Shown piece by piece: positions 10,198 to 18,383 of a stretch of DNA of 64,000 nt. Source of the stretch: Arthrobacter sp. APC 3897. GTDB lineage: Bacteria; Actinomycetota; Actinomycetes; Actinomycetales; Micrococcaceae. The position numbers and the translations under genes are program-made. The DNA is taken from NCBI RefSeq assembly GCF_030407495.1, contig NZ_JASDDG010000010.1, forward strand, positions 42,832 through 106,831. Direction: 5' to 3'. The stretch's first letter is position 1; each line of letters opens with the position of its first letter. The notes under the pieces were generated by a model. It was not told where the DNA came from. It worked only from the letters and a program-made list of their open reading frames with translations, and searched no databases.

Positions 10198-10265
10198 GAT
10201 AGGCGGAACACTCTGCTGGAGTGCACGGCAGGTTGGTCAAGGACGATTAACGAACGGACACATTG

Positions 10266-11042
10266 ATGATTGACAAGGTGATAGCCACGGCGGCCGAAGC
10301 CGTGGCCGACATCCCCGACGGCGCGTCGCTCGCCGTGGGCGGCTTCGGGCTGTGCGGGATTCCCGTGGCGCTGATTGACGCCCTGCATGATCAGGGGGCC
10401 ACCGATCTGGAAACGGTGAGCAACAACTGCGGCGTGGATGACTGGGGCCTGGGCCGGCTCCTCGCCGATCACCGCATCCGCCGCACAGTGAGCTCCTACG
10501 TGGGTGAGAACAAGGAGTTCGCCCGCCAGTACCTCGCCGGGGAACTGGAAGTCGTCCTGACCCCCCAGGGCACGCTGGCCGAGAAGCTGCGCGCCGGCGG
10601 CGCGGGCATCCCCGCTTTCTACACCAGCGCCGGCGTAGGCACACAGGTCAGCGAGGGCGGTTTGCCGCAGAAGTACGACGCCGGCGGTGCGGTTGTGCAG
10701 GCATCGGAGCCCAAGGAGGTGCGCACCTTCCGGGACGCCCCGTTTGTGCTGGAAGAATCGCTCACCCCGGACTACGCCCTGGTGCATGCCTGGAAGGGGG
10801 ACCGGCACGGAAACCTGGTCTTCTCCGCCACCGCCATGAACTTCAATCCGCTCTGCGCCATGGCAGGACAGATCACCATCGCGGAAGTTGAAGAGCTGGT
10901 GGAACCCGGAGAGCTGGACCCGGCATCCGTCCACGTCCCCGGAATCTTCGTCCAGCGCGTGGTGGAGGTGGGACCCGGAGAAAAACGCATTGAAAAGCGA
11001 ACTGTCCGTCCCGCCGCCGCAGCGTCCCCGAAGGAGGCCTGA
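10266..11042 (+). CDS. scoA: 3-oxoacid (succinyl-CoA:acetoacetate) CoA-transferase, subunit A
   Basis: Subunit A of a class I CoA transferase that activates acetoacetate, the product of leucine degradation, for thiolysis. The typical opening [23 protein letters not shown] and the region [23 protein letters not shown] are present, as is [14 protein letters not shown] placed the start at ATG 10266; a TTG three bases earlier is equally possible since no strong ribosome site is seen. A 68-bp gap with a weak CACTC/GAGTG hairpin separates it from the dehydrogenase gene. Confidence 0.9.
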   Translation: MIDKVIATAAEAVADIPDGASLAVGGFGLCGIPVALIDALHDQGATDLETVSNNCGVDDWGLGRLLADHRIRRTVSSYVGENKEFARQYLAGELEVVLTPQGTLAEKLRAGGAGIPAFYTSAGVGTQVSEGGLPQKYDAGGAVVQASEPKEVRTFRDAPFVLEESLTPDYALVHAWKGDRHGNLVFSATAMNFNPLCAMAGQITIAEVEELVEPGELDPASVHVPGIFVQRVVEVGPGEKRIEKRTVRPAAAASPKEA

Positions 11043-11043
11043 C

Positions 11044-11685
11044 ATGGCCCTGACCCGTGAAGAACTGGCCGCCCGGGTGGCCCGCGAACTGGAAAACGGC
11101 CAGTACGTCAACCTCGGCATCGGCATGCCCACCCTCATTCCCAACTACATTCCCGAGGGAGTGGAAGTGGTGCTGCACTCCGAAAACGGGGTGCTCGGCG
11201 TCGGGCCCTATCCGCTGGAAGAGGACCTGAACCCGGACCTGATCAACGCCGGCAAGGAAACGGTGACGGTGAACTCCGGCGCATCGTTCTTCGATTCCGC
11301 GGCGTCGTTTGGCATGGTCCGCGGCGGACACGTGGATGTGGCCGTGCTGGGGGCCATGGAAGTAGCCGCCAACGGGGACCTCGCCAACTGGATGATTCCG
11401 GGGAAGATGGTCAAGGGCATGGGCGGCGCAATGGATCTGGTGTTCGGCGCCAAGCGGCTGATCGTGATGATGGACCACACAGACCGCAGCGGCAATCCGA
11501 AAATTGTCTCCGAGTGTTCCCTGCCGCTGACGGGACGGGCCTGCGTGAACCTGATCGTCACCGACCTTGCCGTCATTGAGGTGGGCGCGGAGGGGCTGAT
11601 CCTGCGCGAGACCGCGCCCGGAGTGAGTGTGGATGAGGTTGTCGCGGCCACAGGTGCACCCCTGGAGGTTCTCCTTGACGTATGA
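11044..11685 (+). CDS. scoB: 3-oxoacid CoA-transferase, subunit B
   Basis: Subunit B, 213 residues, carries the catalytic glutamate in [13 protein letters not shown], the E-N-G signature of SCOT enzymes. [18 protein letters not shown] and [14 protein letters not shown] are also characteristic. AAGGAGG sits inside the end of scoA and the ATG is one base after the scoA stop, so the subunits are made together. The downstream hydratase gene starts inside its last codons. Confidence 0.93.
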   Translation: MALTREELAARVARELENGQYVNLGIGMPTLIPNYIPEGVEVVLHSENGVLGVGPYPLEEDLNPDLINAGKETVTVNSGASFFDSAASFGMVRGGHVDVAVLGAMEVAANGDLANWMIPGKMVKGMGGAMDLVFGAKRLIVMMDHTDRSGNPKIVSECSLPLTGRACVNLIVTDLAVIEVGAEGLILRETAPGVSVDEVVAATGAPLEVLLDV

Positions 11686-12211
11686 GGAACCGGACGCCGG
11701 CACCGAAGAGCTGGCCATGGCGCCAAGGGTGGTTGAACAGCGCGGTCTCTGGTTTGAGGAGTTCGAGCCGGGGACGGTGTACCGGCACCGGCCGGGGCGC
11801 ACCGTCACCGAAGCGGACAACGTTCTGTTCACCACCCTGACCATGAACGCCCAGGGCCTGCACCTGGACGCCGCCTACAGTGCGGACCAGCCGTTTGGGC
11901 AGCGGCTCGTGAACTCCATGTTCACCCTGGCCACCATGGTGGGACAATCCGTGGGTCAGCTGACCCAGGGCACGCTCGTAGCCCAGCTGGGTTTGGGGGA
12001 TATCAGCTTCCCGCATCCCCTGTTCCACGGGGACACCCTGTACACGGAAACCGAGGTGCTGGACAAGCGGCTCTCCGGCTCCCGGCCGGGGCAGGGGATT
12101 GTCACCCTGGCCCACACGGGCAGGAACCAGGACGGCAAAGTGGTGGGGCGGTGCACCCGGACCGCGCTGGTGTGGACCCGGGCCGCCGGAACGGGCGCTG
12201 AGATAGGTTGA
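11675..12211 (+). CDS. MaoC-family hot-dog hydratase, candidate 3-methylglutaconyl-CoA hydratase
   Basis: A 178-residue MaoC-like protein with the segments [18 protein letters not shown] and [19 protein letters not shown], typical of R-specific enoyl-CoA hydratases. It occupies the place of Rv2499c in the M. tuberculosis cluster, which is linked to hydration of methylglutaconyl-CoA or itaconyl-CoA. The chosen start is TTG because GGAGG lies six bases before it; it overlaps scoB by 11 nt. No separate crotonase-type methylglutaconyl-CoA hydratase is in the cluster, so this gene is the best candidate for that step. Confidence 0.8.
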   Translation: MTYEEPDAGTEELAMAPRVVEQRGLWFEEFEPGTVYRHRPGRTVTEADNVLFTTLTMNAQGLHLDAAYSADQPFGQRLVNSMFTLATMVGQSVGQLTQGTLVAQLGLGDISFPHPLFHGDTLYTETEVLDKRLSGSRPGQGIVTLAHTGRNQDGKVVGRCTRTALVWTRAAGTGAEIG

Positions 12212-12242
12212 AGCAACGAACCAAACTGAAGGAGATCTCCGC

Positions 12243-13055
12243 GTGACCACATTTTCCATGGGACCAGCACTGCTCTTTTGCCCGGGCGACCGGCCGGAAC
12301 GGTTCGCAAAGGCAGCGGACCGGGCGGACGCGGTCATCCTGGATCTGGAAGACGCCGTTGCTCCCGCAGACAAGGAAGCCGCCCGCAGGAACCTCATCGC
12401 CTCCACCCTTGAGCCGGCCACCACCATGGTGCGCGTCAACCCCGTGGGAACCGAAGACTTCGAAAAGGATCTGGCGGCCGTCCGCCGGACACCGTACCGG
12501 ACCCTGATGGTGGCCAAATCCGAAGACGCGTCCGCGATGGGGGAAGCGCTCGCCGACTTCACCGTCGTCGCGCTCCTGGAAACCGCGCTGGGCGTGGTCC
12601 GGGCGCCGGAGATTGCCCAGCTGTCCTGTGTTGCCGCACTGATGTGGGGCGCAGAGGATCTGATGGCCTCCCTGGGCGGAGACTCCAGCCGCGGCCCGGA
12701 CGGTACCTACCGGGGCGTTGCCCGGCACGCCCGTGCAGCGGTGCTGCTGGCCGCCGGCGCGTTCGGCAAGGGTGCCATCGACTCGATCTACGGGAACATT
12801 GGTGACACACAGGGCCTGGAAGCGGAAGCACGCGACGCCGCGGCGTCCGGGTTCGCCGCCAAAGCCTGTATCCATCCCGGCCAGGTGGCCTCCGTGCGGG
12901 CAGCCTATGCCCCGTCCGAGGATGAGGTGGCTTACGCTGCAGACGTGATTGCCGAAGCCGCCAACCACGGCGGGGTCTTCAACTTCCGGGGTGAGATGAT
13001 CGACGGCCCGCTGCTGAAGCAGGCACGCCAAACGCTGGACCGGGCGGGCCGCTGA
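12243..13055 (+). CDS. CitE-like lyase (HpcH/HpaI aldolase family), candidate (R)-HMG-CoA lyase
   Basis: A TIM-barrel, Mg-dependent acyl-CoA lyase of 270 residues. Metal- and substrate-binding motifs are visible: ILDLEDAVAP, MVRVNP, LLETALGV, MWGAEDLMASLGG and KACIHPGQV. The M. tuberculosis orthologue by position, Rv2498c, is known as a bifunctional citramalyl-CoA and (R)-HMG-CoA lyase. No TIM-barrel HMG-CoA lyase of the LiuE type occurs here, so this enzyme probably makes the final cut to acetyl-CoA and acetoacetate. GTG start with AAGGAG eight bases upstream; last gene of the operon. Confidence 0.85.
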   Translation: MTTFSMGPALLFCPGDRPERFAKAADRADAVILDLEDAVAPADKEAARRNLIASTLEPATTMVRVNPVGTEDFEKDLAAVRRTPYRTLMVAKSEDASAMGEALADFTVVALLETALGVVRAPEIAQLSCVAALMWGAEDLMASLGGDSSRGPDGTYRGVARHARAAVLLAAGAFGKGAIDSIYGNIGDTQGLEAEARDAAASGFAAKACIHPGQVASVRAAYAPSEDEVAYAADVIAEAANHGGVFNFRGEMIDGPLLKQARQTLDRAGR

Positions 13056-13137
13056 TCCTGCCCCTGTCCCTGTGAACGACTGCACTGTGTGAGCCCGGTT
13101 TGCGCTGTCCACCCGGGACACCTGCGGTGTGCTGCGC

Positions 13138-13143
13138 TACCTT
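13138..13143 (+). promoter_or_regulatory. -10 box of a probable leaderless promoter
   Basis: TACCTT stands six bases before the ATG of the next gene, which lacks a convincing ribosome-binding site. Confidence 0.4.
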
Positions 13144-13149
13144 CGAAAG

Positions 13150-13824
13150 ATGCGCATAGTCATAGCAGGAGCCCATGGACAGATTGCCCGCGAACTGGGC
13201 CGGTTGCTCGTGGCCCGCGACCATGATGTCGCCGGCCTGATCCGCAACCCGGATCAGGCGGCGGACCTCGAGGCGGACGGCGTGGCGCCGGTGGTGATCG
13301 ACCTGGAGAACAGCATCCTGGACGATGTCATCCAGGTGCTGACCGGAGCCGATGCAGCCGTGTTCGCCGCGGGTGCGGGGCCGGGCAGCGGGGCAGAGCG
13401 GAAGGACAGGGTTGACCGGGGCGCCGCTGTGCTCCTGGCCGAGGGCGCAGAGCAGGCCGGCGTGGCCCGGTTCGTGCAGATCTCCTCCGTGGGGTTGGAC
13501 GCGGTCCGGGACGGTGCCCGGCCGGAGGGCCTGGATGACGTCATGTACGCCTACCTCACCGCAAAGCTGGCGGCCGAAGAAGACCTGGTGACCCGGGATC
13601 TGGAATGGACCATCCTCCGGCCCGGCAGGCTGACGAACGGCCCGGCGCTGGGCAGGGTGGATCTGGCGCCGTCGGTGGAGGAGGGCAGTATTCCCCGGCA
13701 TGACGCAGCCGCGGTCCTGGCCGAGCTGGTCAACAGCGGCCGCGGGGGCCGGCAGATCCTGGAAGTGGTGTCCGGAACGTCGAACATCCCGGATGCCGTG
13801 GCGTCGCTGCCAGTTGCGCTCTAG
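13150..13824 (+). CDS. NAD(P)-binding Rossmann protein (atypical SDR, NmrA/YwnB-like)
   Basis: The N-terminus RIVIAGAHGQIARELGRLL is a dinucleotide-binding GxxGxxG fold, followed by DLEN, an FAAGAG loop and the region FVQISSVGLD. The sequence YAYLTAKLAAEEDL supplies a Y-x3-K pair and WTILRPGRLTNGP is typical of NAD(P)H-binding atypical SDRs. Length is 224 aa. The substrate is unknown; some relatives bind but do not turn over NADPH. An upstream TTG/CTG region would add a few residues, but the ATG is favoured by the -10 box at fixed distance. Confidence 0.8.
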   Translation: MRIVIAGAHGQIARELGRLLVARDHDVAGLIRNPDQAADLEADGVAPVVIDLENSILDDVIQVLTGADAAVFAAGAGPGSGAERKDRVDRGAAVLLAEGAEQAGVARFVQISSVGLDAVRDGARPEGLDDVMYAYLTAKLAAEEDLVTRDLEWTILRPGRLTNGPALGRVDLAPSVEEGSIPRHDAAAVLAELVNSGRGGRQILEVVSGTSNIPDAVASLPVAL

Positions 13825-13901
13825 CGGCATTCCTGCGCTGCGGATGGGCCCGCGGCAGCAGCAGGAACCCGCCAAAGCTGCTCCCTCGCCGCCCGTGCCG
13901 G

Positions 13902-14003
13902 ATCCTCCGTGCAGATAACGGACCTTGCCAAGATCCTTCGTGCGGATCGGGAGCCTGTTCGGGCTGAACGCCCATAAATGAACCCGCTATCTGCACGAAG
14001 GAT
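13902..14003. repeat. Three copies of a 20-bp repeat (ATCCTTCGTGCAGATAGCGG-like)
   Basis: Copy 1 at 13902-13921 and copy 3 at 13984-14003 (minus strand) agree at 18 of 20 bases in opposite orientation; copy 2 at 13933-13951 is a direct, slightly diverged copy. They lie in the 237-bp gap before dxr. Copies 1 and 3 can pair as a long hairpin. No function is known to me. Confidence 0.6.
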
Positions 14004-14049
14004 TGGTGTGGGGTCCGGGACCCACACCTCCCGGACCCGGACGGTGCGC

Positions 14050-14055
14050 GATACT
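14050..14055 (+). promoter_or_regulatory. -10 box of a probable leaderless dxr promoter
   Basis: GATACT lies exactly six bases before the dxr ATG, giving a transcript start at or next to the start codon. Confidence 0.45.
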
Positions 14056-14061
14056 GGAAGC

Positions 14062-15306
14062 ATGCAGCTTCCAGAAACTTCAGGCACCCCGTCCGCAGCC
14101 ACCGCCCGCCCCTTCGGCGGCACGGAGGGCGTGCCCCGCCGGGTAGTGCTTCTGGGGTCCACCGGATCCATCGGGACCCAGGCCATTGACGTGGCGGACG
14201 CTGCCCCGGACCGCTTCACCATCGTTGCGCTGGCCGCCGGGGGGTCCAACCTGGAGCTGCTGGCCCGGCAGGCCGTCCACACCCGGGCCGCCGCCGTCGG
14301 CTGTGCCCTGACGGACAACGCCACCCTGCACAAAGCTGTGCAGGAGGCCGCCCGCGGGGCCGGCGTGACGGGCTACGATCCGGAGCTCTTCACCGGTCCT
14401 TCCGCTGCCACCGCCATTGCCGCCTGGCCCGAGGCCGAAGTAGTCCTTAACGGCATCACGGGCTCCATCGGGCTGGAACCCACCCTGGCAGCCCTGGCCG
14501 CCGGTCACCTCCTGGCCCTTGCCAACAAGGAATCCCTGATCGTCGGCGGCGAGCTGGTCAAGAAGGCCGCCGCCCCGGGCCAGCTGGTACCCGTGGACTC
14601 CGAACACTCCGCGCTGGCCCAGGCACTTCGTTCCGGCGCACCCGAAGAAGTGGACCGGCTGATTGTCACGGCCTCCGGCGGGCCGTTCCGCGGCATGAAG
14701 CGCTCAGAGCTGGAGAATGTCACCCCCGGCCAGGCGCTGGCCCACCCCACCTGGAAGATGGGCCGGATGGTCACCACCAATTCGGCGTCCATGGTCAACA
14801 AGGCCCTGGAAGTCATTGAGGCGCACCTGCTCTTCGATGTCCCGCTGGAGAAGATCGACGTGGTTGTTCATCCGCAGTCAGTGGTGCACTCCATGGTGCA
14901 GTTCGTCGACGGCTCCACCATTGCCCAGGCTTCGCCGCCGGACATGCGCCTGCCGATTGCCCTGGGCATGGGCTGGCCGCACCGTGTTCCGGGAGCCGCA
15001 AAAGCGTGCGACTGGACCAAGGCCGCGGAGTGGACGTTCGAGCCGCTGGATGAGGAGGCTTTTCCCGCCGTCGCGCTGGCCAAGCACACGGCGGCCGCCG
15101 GCGGAACCGGCATGGCCGTGTACAACGCCGCCAATGAAGAAGCCGTAGACGCCTTCCATGACGGTCTCATCGGATTCACAGACATCGTTGATACGATCGC
15201 CGCCGTACTGGCTGAACACACCGACACCGCGCCGTTGACGCTGGAATCGGTGCTGGCCGCCGAGAAGTGGGCCCGCGCGGCCGCACGGAAACGGTGCGGA
15301 CGCTAA
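14062..15306 (+). CDS. dxr: 1-deoxy-D-xylulose 5-phosphate reductoisomerase
   Basis: This NADPH-dependent enzyme makes 2-C-methylerythritol 4-phosphate, the committed step of the non-mevalonate isoprenoid pathway. The NADPH motif LGSTGSIG is at residues 31-38; [27 protein letters not shown] and [28 protein letters not shown] form the metal and substrate site. The chosen ATG is the one preceded by a -10 box; an earlier in-frame ATG at 13978 lies in the repeat region. An N-terminal Ala/Thr-rich stretch of about 25 residues precedes the fold. The protease gene follows 38 bp downstream, as in M. tuberculosis dxr-rip1-ispG. Confidence 0.95.
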   Translation: MQLPETSGTPSAATARPFGGTEGVPRRVVLLGSTGSIGTQAIDVADAAPDRFTIVALAAGGSNLELLARQAVHTRAAAVGCALTDNATLHKAVQEAARGAGVTGYDPELFTGPSAATAIAAWPEAEVVLNGITGSIGLEPTLAALAAGHLLALANKESLIVGGELVKKAAAPGQLVPVDSEHSALAQALRSGAPEEVDRLIVTASGGPFRGMKRSELENVTPGQALAHPTWKMGRMVTTNSASMVNKALEVIEAHLLFDVPLEKIDVVVHPQSVVHSMVQFVDGSTIAQASPPDMRLPIALGMGWPHRVPGAAKACDWTKAAEWTFEPLDEEAFPAVALAKHTAAAGGTGMAVYNAANEEAVDAFHDGLIGFTDIVDTIAAVLAEHTDTAPLTLESVLAAEKWARAAARKRCGR

Positions 15307-15344
15307 CCCATGACCCCCAGTTCCGCTGAACCTAAGGAAAACCG

Positions 15345-16691
15345 TTGACCGTTCTGCTCTTCATCCTGGGCGTCCTGTTCGTGGCGGTGGGCATCGCCGT
15401 GTCCATTGCCCTGCACGAGGTGGGGCACCTGGTGCCGGCGAAGGCCTTCAAAGTCCGGGTGACGCAGTACATGATCGGGTTTGGTCCCACGGTGTTCTCC
15501 CGGCGCCGCGGCGAAACAGAATACGGCGTCAAGGCGCTGCCGCTGGGCGGGTACGTGTCCATGGTGGGCATGTACCCGCCGAACAAGGCCGACGACGGCG
15601 ACGGCACGGTGCGCACATCAAGTACCGGCATGTTCCAGCAGCTGGCCACTGATGCCCGTGCAGCGGCCGCCGAGCAGCTGCAGCCCGGCGACGAAAACCG
15701 CATGTTCTACAACCTGCCAATCTGGAAGCGCATTATCGTCATGCTCGGCGGGCCCTTCATGAACCTGCTGATCGGCGTCGTGCTTTTCGCCGTGCTGCTC
15801 ATGGGGTTCGGCACGGCGCAGAGCACCACCCGGCTCGCCGAGGTTAACCAGTGCGTCATCACGTCCGACCAGGCGGCACAGGGACAGACGGAGTGCACCG
15901 ACGCGGATCCGGCCGCCCCCGCTTATGACGCGGGGCTGCTGCCCGGAGACACCATCATCGCCTTCGACGGACAGCCGGTGGACGGCTGGAACGACCTCTC
16001 GGCGCGCATCAGGGAAGCAGCCGGCCGGCCGGTACCCGTCACCTACCTGCGCGACGGCGTCGAGCAGGACACCACGATCACGCCGCTGCTCACCGAACGT
16101 CCCGTCACGGACGACGACGGCGCTCCCGTCACCGATGACGCAGGCAACCCGGTCACCAGGGAAGTTGGATTCATTGGCGTGGCTGCGGCCACCGAACTGG
16201 TCCGGCAGCCGGGCAGCGCGGTCCTGCCTGCAGTGGGGGACAACCTGCGCAGCATTGCAGGGGTGGTCATTAATTTGCCCCAGCGCGTGGTGGACGTGGC
16301 CCAGGCGGCATTCTCCTCGGAGGAACGGGACCCGAACGGGCCGATCAGCGTGGTGGGCGTGGGCCGGATCGCCGGCGAAATCTCGGCACTCGAGGAAGTT
16401 CCGGTAGCCAGCAAAGTGGCCACCCTCGTTGGCCTGGTGGCGAGCGTCAACCTGGCACTGTTCGTCTTCAACCTGATTCCCCTGCTGCCGCTGGACGGCG
16501 GCCACGTGGCCGGAGCCCTCTGGGAAGGGTTGCGCCGGCGGGCGGCGAAGGTGTTCAAGCGGCCGGACCCGGGGCATTTTGACCTGGCGAAAATGCTGCC
16601 GGTCACGTACGTGGTGTTCGCCCTGCTGATGGGGATGAGCGTGCTGCTGATTTACGCGGACATCGTGAAACCGGTAAGCCTCTTCAACTAG
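15345..16691 (+). CDS. rip1: Site-2 intramembrane zinc metalloprotease (RseP/Rip1, family M50)
   Basis: A polytopic membrane protease that cuts anti-sigma factors or other single-pass proteins within the membrane. The zinc motif HEVGH is at residues 24-28 in the first membrane helix, a PDZ domain covers about residues 180-260 (AGLLPGDTIIAFDGQPVDGWND), and the third ligand region is NLIPLLPLDGGHV. Length 448 aa. TTG start with AAGGAA upstream. An acidic insertion around residues 245-270 (TDDDGAPVTDDAGNP) lies beside the PDZ domain. Its place between dxr and ispG is conserved in actinobacteria. Confidence 0.93.
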   Translation: MTVLLFILGVLFVAVGIAVSIALHEVGHLVPAKAFKVRVTQYMIGFGPTVFSRRRGETEYGVKALPLGGYVSMVGMYPPNKADDGDGTVRTSSTGMFQQLATDARAAAAEQLQPGDENRMFYNLPIWKRIIVMLGGPFMNLLIGVVLFAVLLMGFGTAQSTTRLAEVNQCVITSDQAAQGQTECTDADPAAPAYDAGLLPGDTIIAFDGQPVDGWNDLSARIREAAGRPVPVTYLRDGVEQDTTITPLLTERPVTDDDGAPVTDDAGNPVTREVGFIGVAAATELVRQPGSAVLPAVGDNLRSIAGVVINLPQRVVDVAQAAFSSEERDPNGPISVVGVGRIAGEISALEEVPVASKVATLVGLVASVNLALFVFNLIPLLPLDGGHVAGALWEGLRRRAAKVFKRPDPGHFDLAKMLPVTYVVFALLMGMSVLLIYADIVKPVSLFN

Positions 16692-16740
16692 TGCCCGCGC
16701 CGTGCGTTGGCGCCGGCTGCCCGGAAATTGAATCCGAAAA

Positions 16741-16764
16741 CGGTTGTTATTTCAATTACAACCG
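16741..16764. promoter_or_regulatory. Inverted repeat CGGTTGT-N10-ACAACCG before the SatD-like gene
   Basis: Perfect seven-base arms separated by ten A/T-rich bases end 14 bp before the start codon. The region is much more AT-rich than its surroundings, as promoters are here. It may be an operator, perhaps for the SatD-like protein itself. Confidence 0.45.
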
Positions 16765-16778
16765 CATACGGTTTCAAC

Positions 16779-17474
16779 ATGTTTGTGCTGACGATCGACC
16801 AAAAAGGCAGCCGCAAGGGCCGTGACCGGGTGCCGGACCTGCTGGAGCTGTTGGCGGAGGTGCCAATGGACCGGCCCTTTGAGCGATCCGTCGGCGATGA
16901 AGTCCAGGGAATCACCCATGATGCCGGTGCAGCGGTGGAGGCCGCCCTCATCGCCCTGCGCAGCGGCCACTGGTCGGTGGGGATCGGCGTTGGCGCGGTT
17001 GACCTGCCGCTGCCGGCCAGCACCCGGGAAGCCTCAGGACCGGCCTTCGTGGCAGCGCGTGAAGCAGTGGACCGGGCCAAGAAAACCGGCGACCGCCCGC
17101 CCCTGGCAGTGGCAGGGGCGCCCGGAGCAGCTGACGCCGAAGCCGTTCTGGTACTGATCGGACGGCTGATCCGGGACCGCACCCCGGAACAGTGGCGCAT
17201 CCTGGAGCATGTGGAGCCCGGAATCTGGGGCGCCCAGAGCGCAGCGGCGCGCAAGCTCGGGATCAGCCCGCAGTCCGTGGGTAAAACCACGGCACGGGCC
17301 GGGTGGCAGGAAGAATGGGCTGCCCGTCCCGCGGCGGCGGTGCTGCTGGCCCGCGCCGATGAACAGGCCGGTTCCCGGGACCCGGCACGTCTTGAGGACC
17401 CGGCACGTCTTGAGGACCCGGCACGCCCAAGCATTGGATCTGGGCCAACCAGCGGCGAAGGGGCGCTCCGGTGA
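16779..17474 (+). CDS. SatD-like putative DNA-binding protein
   Basis: The beginning FVLTIDQKGSRKGRDRVPDLLELL resembles SatD-family proteins, and the C-terminal part QSAAARKLGISPQSVGKTTARAGW reads as a helix-turn-helix. The middle (SVGDEVQGI, then GHWSVGIGVG) fits the nucleotide-cyclase-like fold sometimes seen in the family, but I see no catalytic residues. No clear Shine-Dalgarno precedes the ATG; the frame stays open upstream to 16707, through the inverted repeat. An 18-bp tandem repeat codes for DPARLE copies near the end. It is probably cotranscribed with the membrane gene whose ATG overlaps its stop. Function unknown; family call is from memory of motifs. Confidence 0.6.
   Translation: MFVLTIDQKGSRKGRDRVPDLLELLAEVPMDRPFERSVGDEVQGITHDAGAAVEAALIALRSGHWSVGIGVGAVDLPLPASTREASGPAFVAAREAVDRAKKTGDRPPLAVAGAPGAADAEAVLVLIGRLIRDRTPEQWRILEHVEPGIWGAQSAAARKLGISPQSVGKTTARAGWQEEWAARPAAAVLLARADEQAGSRDPARLEDPARLEDPARPSIGSGPTSGEGALR
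17379..17426 (+). repeat. 18-bp tandem repeat inside the SatD-like gene
   Basis: GACCCGGCACGTCTTGAG occurs twice in a row and a third time in part (17415-17426). The unit is 18 bp, so changes in copy number keep the frame and only lengthen the acidic/basic DPARLE tail. Confidence 0.85.
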
Positions 17475-17956
17475 TGGACTTCGTGTGGGTTGTCCTGGCT
17501 CTGCTGGCAGCCGCAGCAGGCGGGTGGCCCGTTACCGCCGCAGTGCTGAGGCTGGCCCGGGCCGTGGAAAACTCCGGCCCTCCGTTCTCCGAAGCAGATC
17601 CGGCTGCCGATCAAAACCTCGATGCGGAACTCGCCTCGGGCAGCCGGGCAGATCCGGGCGTGATCCGGCCGCCGGGGTCCAGTGCCGCTCCCGGGCTGCG
17701 GTCGGGCAGCCCCGTTCCGGGTTCCGTGCTCCGCGGCGGACTGGTCATCGGTGTCCTGGAACGGCTCGCCGTCGCGGGTGCCATCCTCGCCTCCGAACCG
17801 GTCGCCATCGCTTACGTGGTGGCTATCAAGGGCTTGGGGCGGTATGCCGAGCTGAAGGAAACACCCGCAGCGGCCGAGCGTTTCATCATCGGCACCCTCA
17901 CCTCCATGCTGTGGGCTGTGGCGGTCGCCACCGCAGCGCGCGCCTTCCTGCTGTGA
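17474..17956 (+). CDS. Small membrane protein with a SatE/DUF3307-like C-terminus
   Basis: One membrane helix lies at residues 3-25, followed by a Ser/Pro-rich stretch of about 65 residues that looks disordered, and then the hydrophobic block GVLERLAVAGAILASEPVAI with KGLGRYAEL and FIIGTLTSMLWAVAVATAA. This E-R...A-x-K-G-x-x-R...GT-x-x-S pattern is found in membrane proteins that accompany SatD-type genes. The ATG overlaps the upstream stop as TGATG, so the two are coupled. Function unknown. Confidence 0.65.
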   Translation: MDFVWVVLALLAAAAGGWPVTAAVLRLARAVENSGPPFSEADPAADQNLDAELASGSRADPGVIRPPGSSAAPGLRSGSPVPGSVLRGGLVIGVLERLAVAGAILASEPVAIAYVVAIKGLGRYAELKETPAAAERFIIGTLTSMLWAVAVATAARAFLL

Positions 17957-17969
17957 GAAACGCATCCCT

Positions 17970-17975
17970 TAGGCT
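17970..17975 (+). promoter_or_regulatory. -10 box of a probable leaderless promoter
   Basis: TAGGCT stands exactly six bases before the ATG of the YciI-like gene. The same TAGGCT-N6-start arrangement is found before modA and pgsA. Confidence 0.55.
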
Positions 17976-17981
17976 GGGTCA

Positions 17982-18272
17982 ATGAGCATTTTCGCAGTTG
18001 AATACGTGTACGACGCCGATTCCAACTCCATCCGCGAGGAGCACCGCCCCCGCCACCGCGAGTGGCTGTCCGGTCTGGTGGAGGAGGGCCGCGTCCTGGC
18101 ATCGGGTCCGTTCGCGGACGGAGCGGGAGCACTGCTGATTTTCACCGCTGAAGACGAGTCGGACCTGCTCTCCCTGCTCAAACAGGATCCCTTCGCTTCG
18201 GTGGGGGCCATTTCCGGAATGAAAACCACTCAGTGGTCACCGGCAGTGGGCGCCTTCGCGCATCTCGTCTAA
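17982..18272 (+). CDS. YciI-family protein
   Basis: A 96-residue alpha/beta dimeric-barrel protein. The pattern FAVEYVYD, then HRPRHREWLSGLVEEGRVLASGPF is characteristic of YciI; the histidine in the HREWL segment is the conserved residue. KQDPFASVGAISGMKTTQW forms the second half. Biochemical role is not known for most of the family. No Shine-Dalgarno is visible and transcription is probably leaderless. Confidence 0.85.
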   Translation: MSIFAVEYVYDADSNSIREEHRPRHREWLSGLVEEGRVLASGPFADGAGALLIFTAEDESDLLSLLKQDPFASVGAISGMKTTQWSPAVGAFAHLV

Positions 18273-18314
18273 GCCCTGAACGATATTCGTACTCCCGGCG
18301 CTTGTCCGGGTGGA

Positions 18315-18347
18315 TAATGGACTAGCGCGGATCCGTACCGCGCTTTT
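18315..18347 (+). promoter_or_regulatory. ispG promoter region with a leader hairpin and T-run
   Basis: A TAATGG -10-like box (18315-18320) is followed at once by a seven-base stem AGCGCGG/CCGCGCT with loop ATCCGTA and then TTTT (18344-18347). The hairpin lies before the ispG ribosome site, so it could act as an attenuator or a 5' stabiliser. Confidence 0.4.
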
Positions 18348-18383
18348 GCCGAATACATGCCGAAAAGGCACATGGAGGACGTT

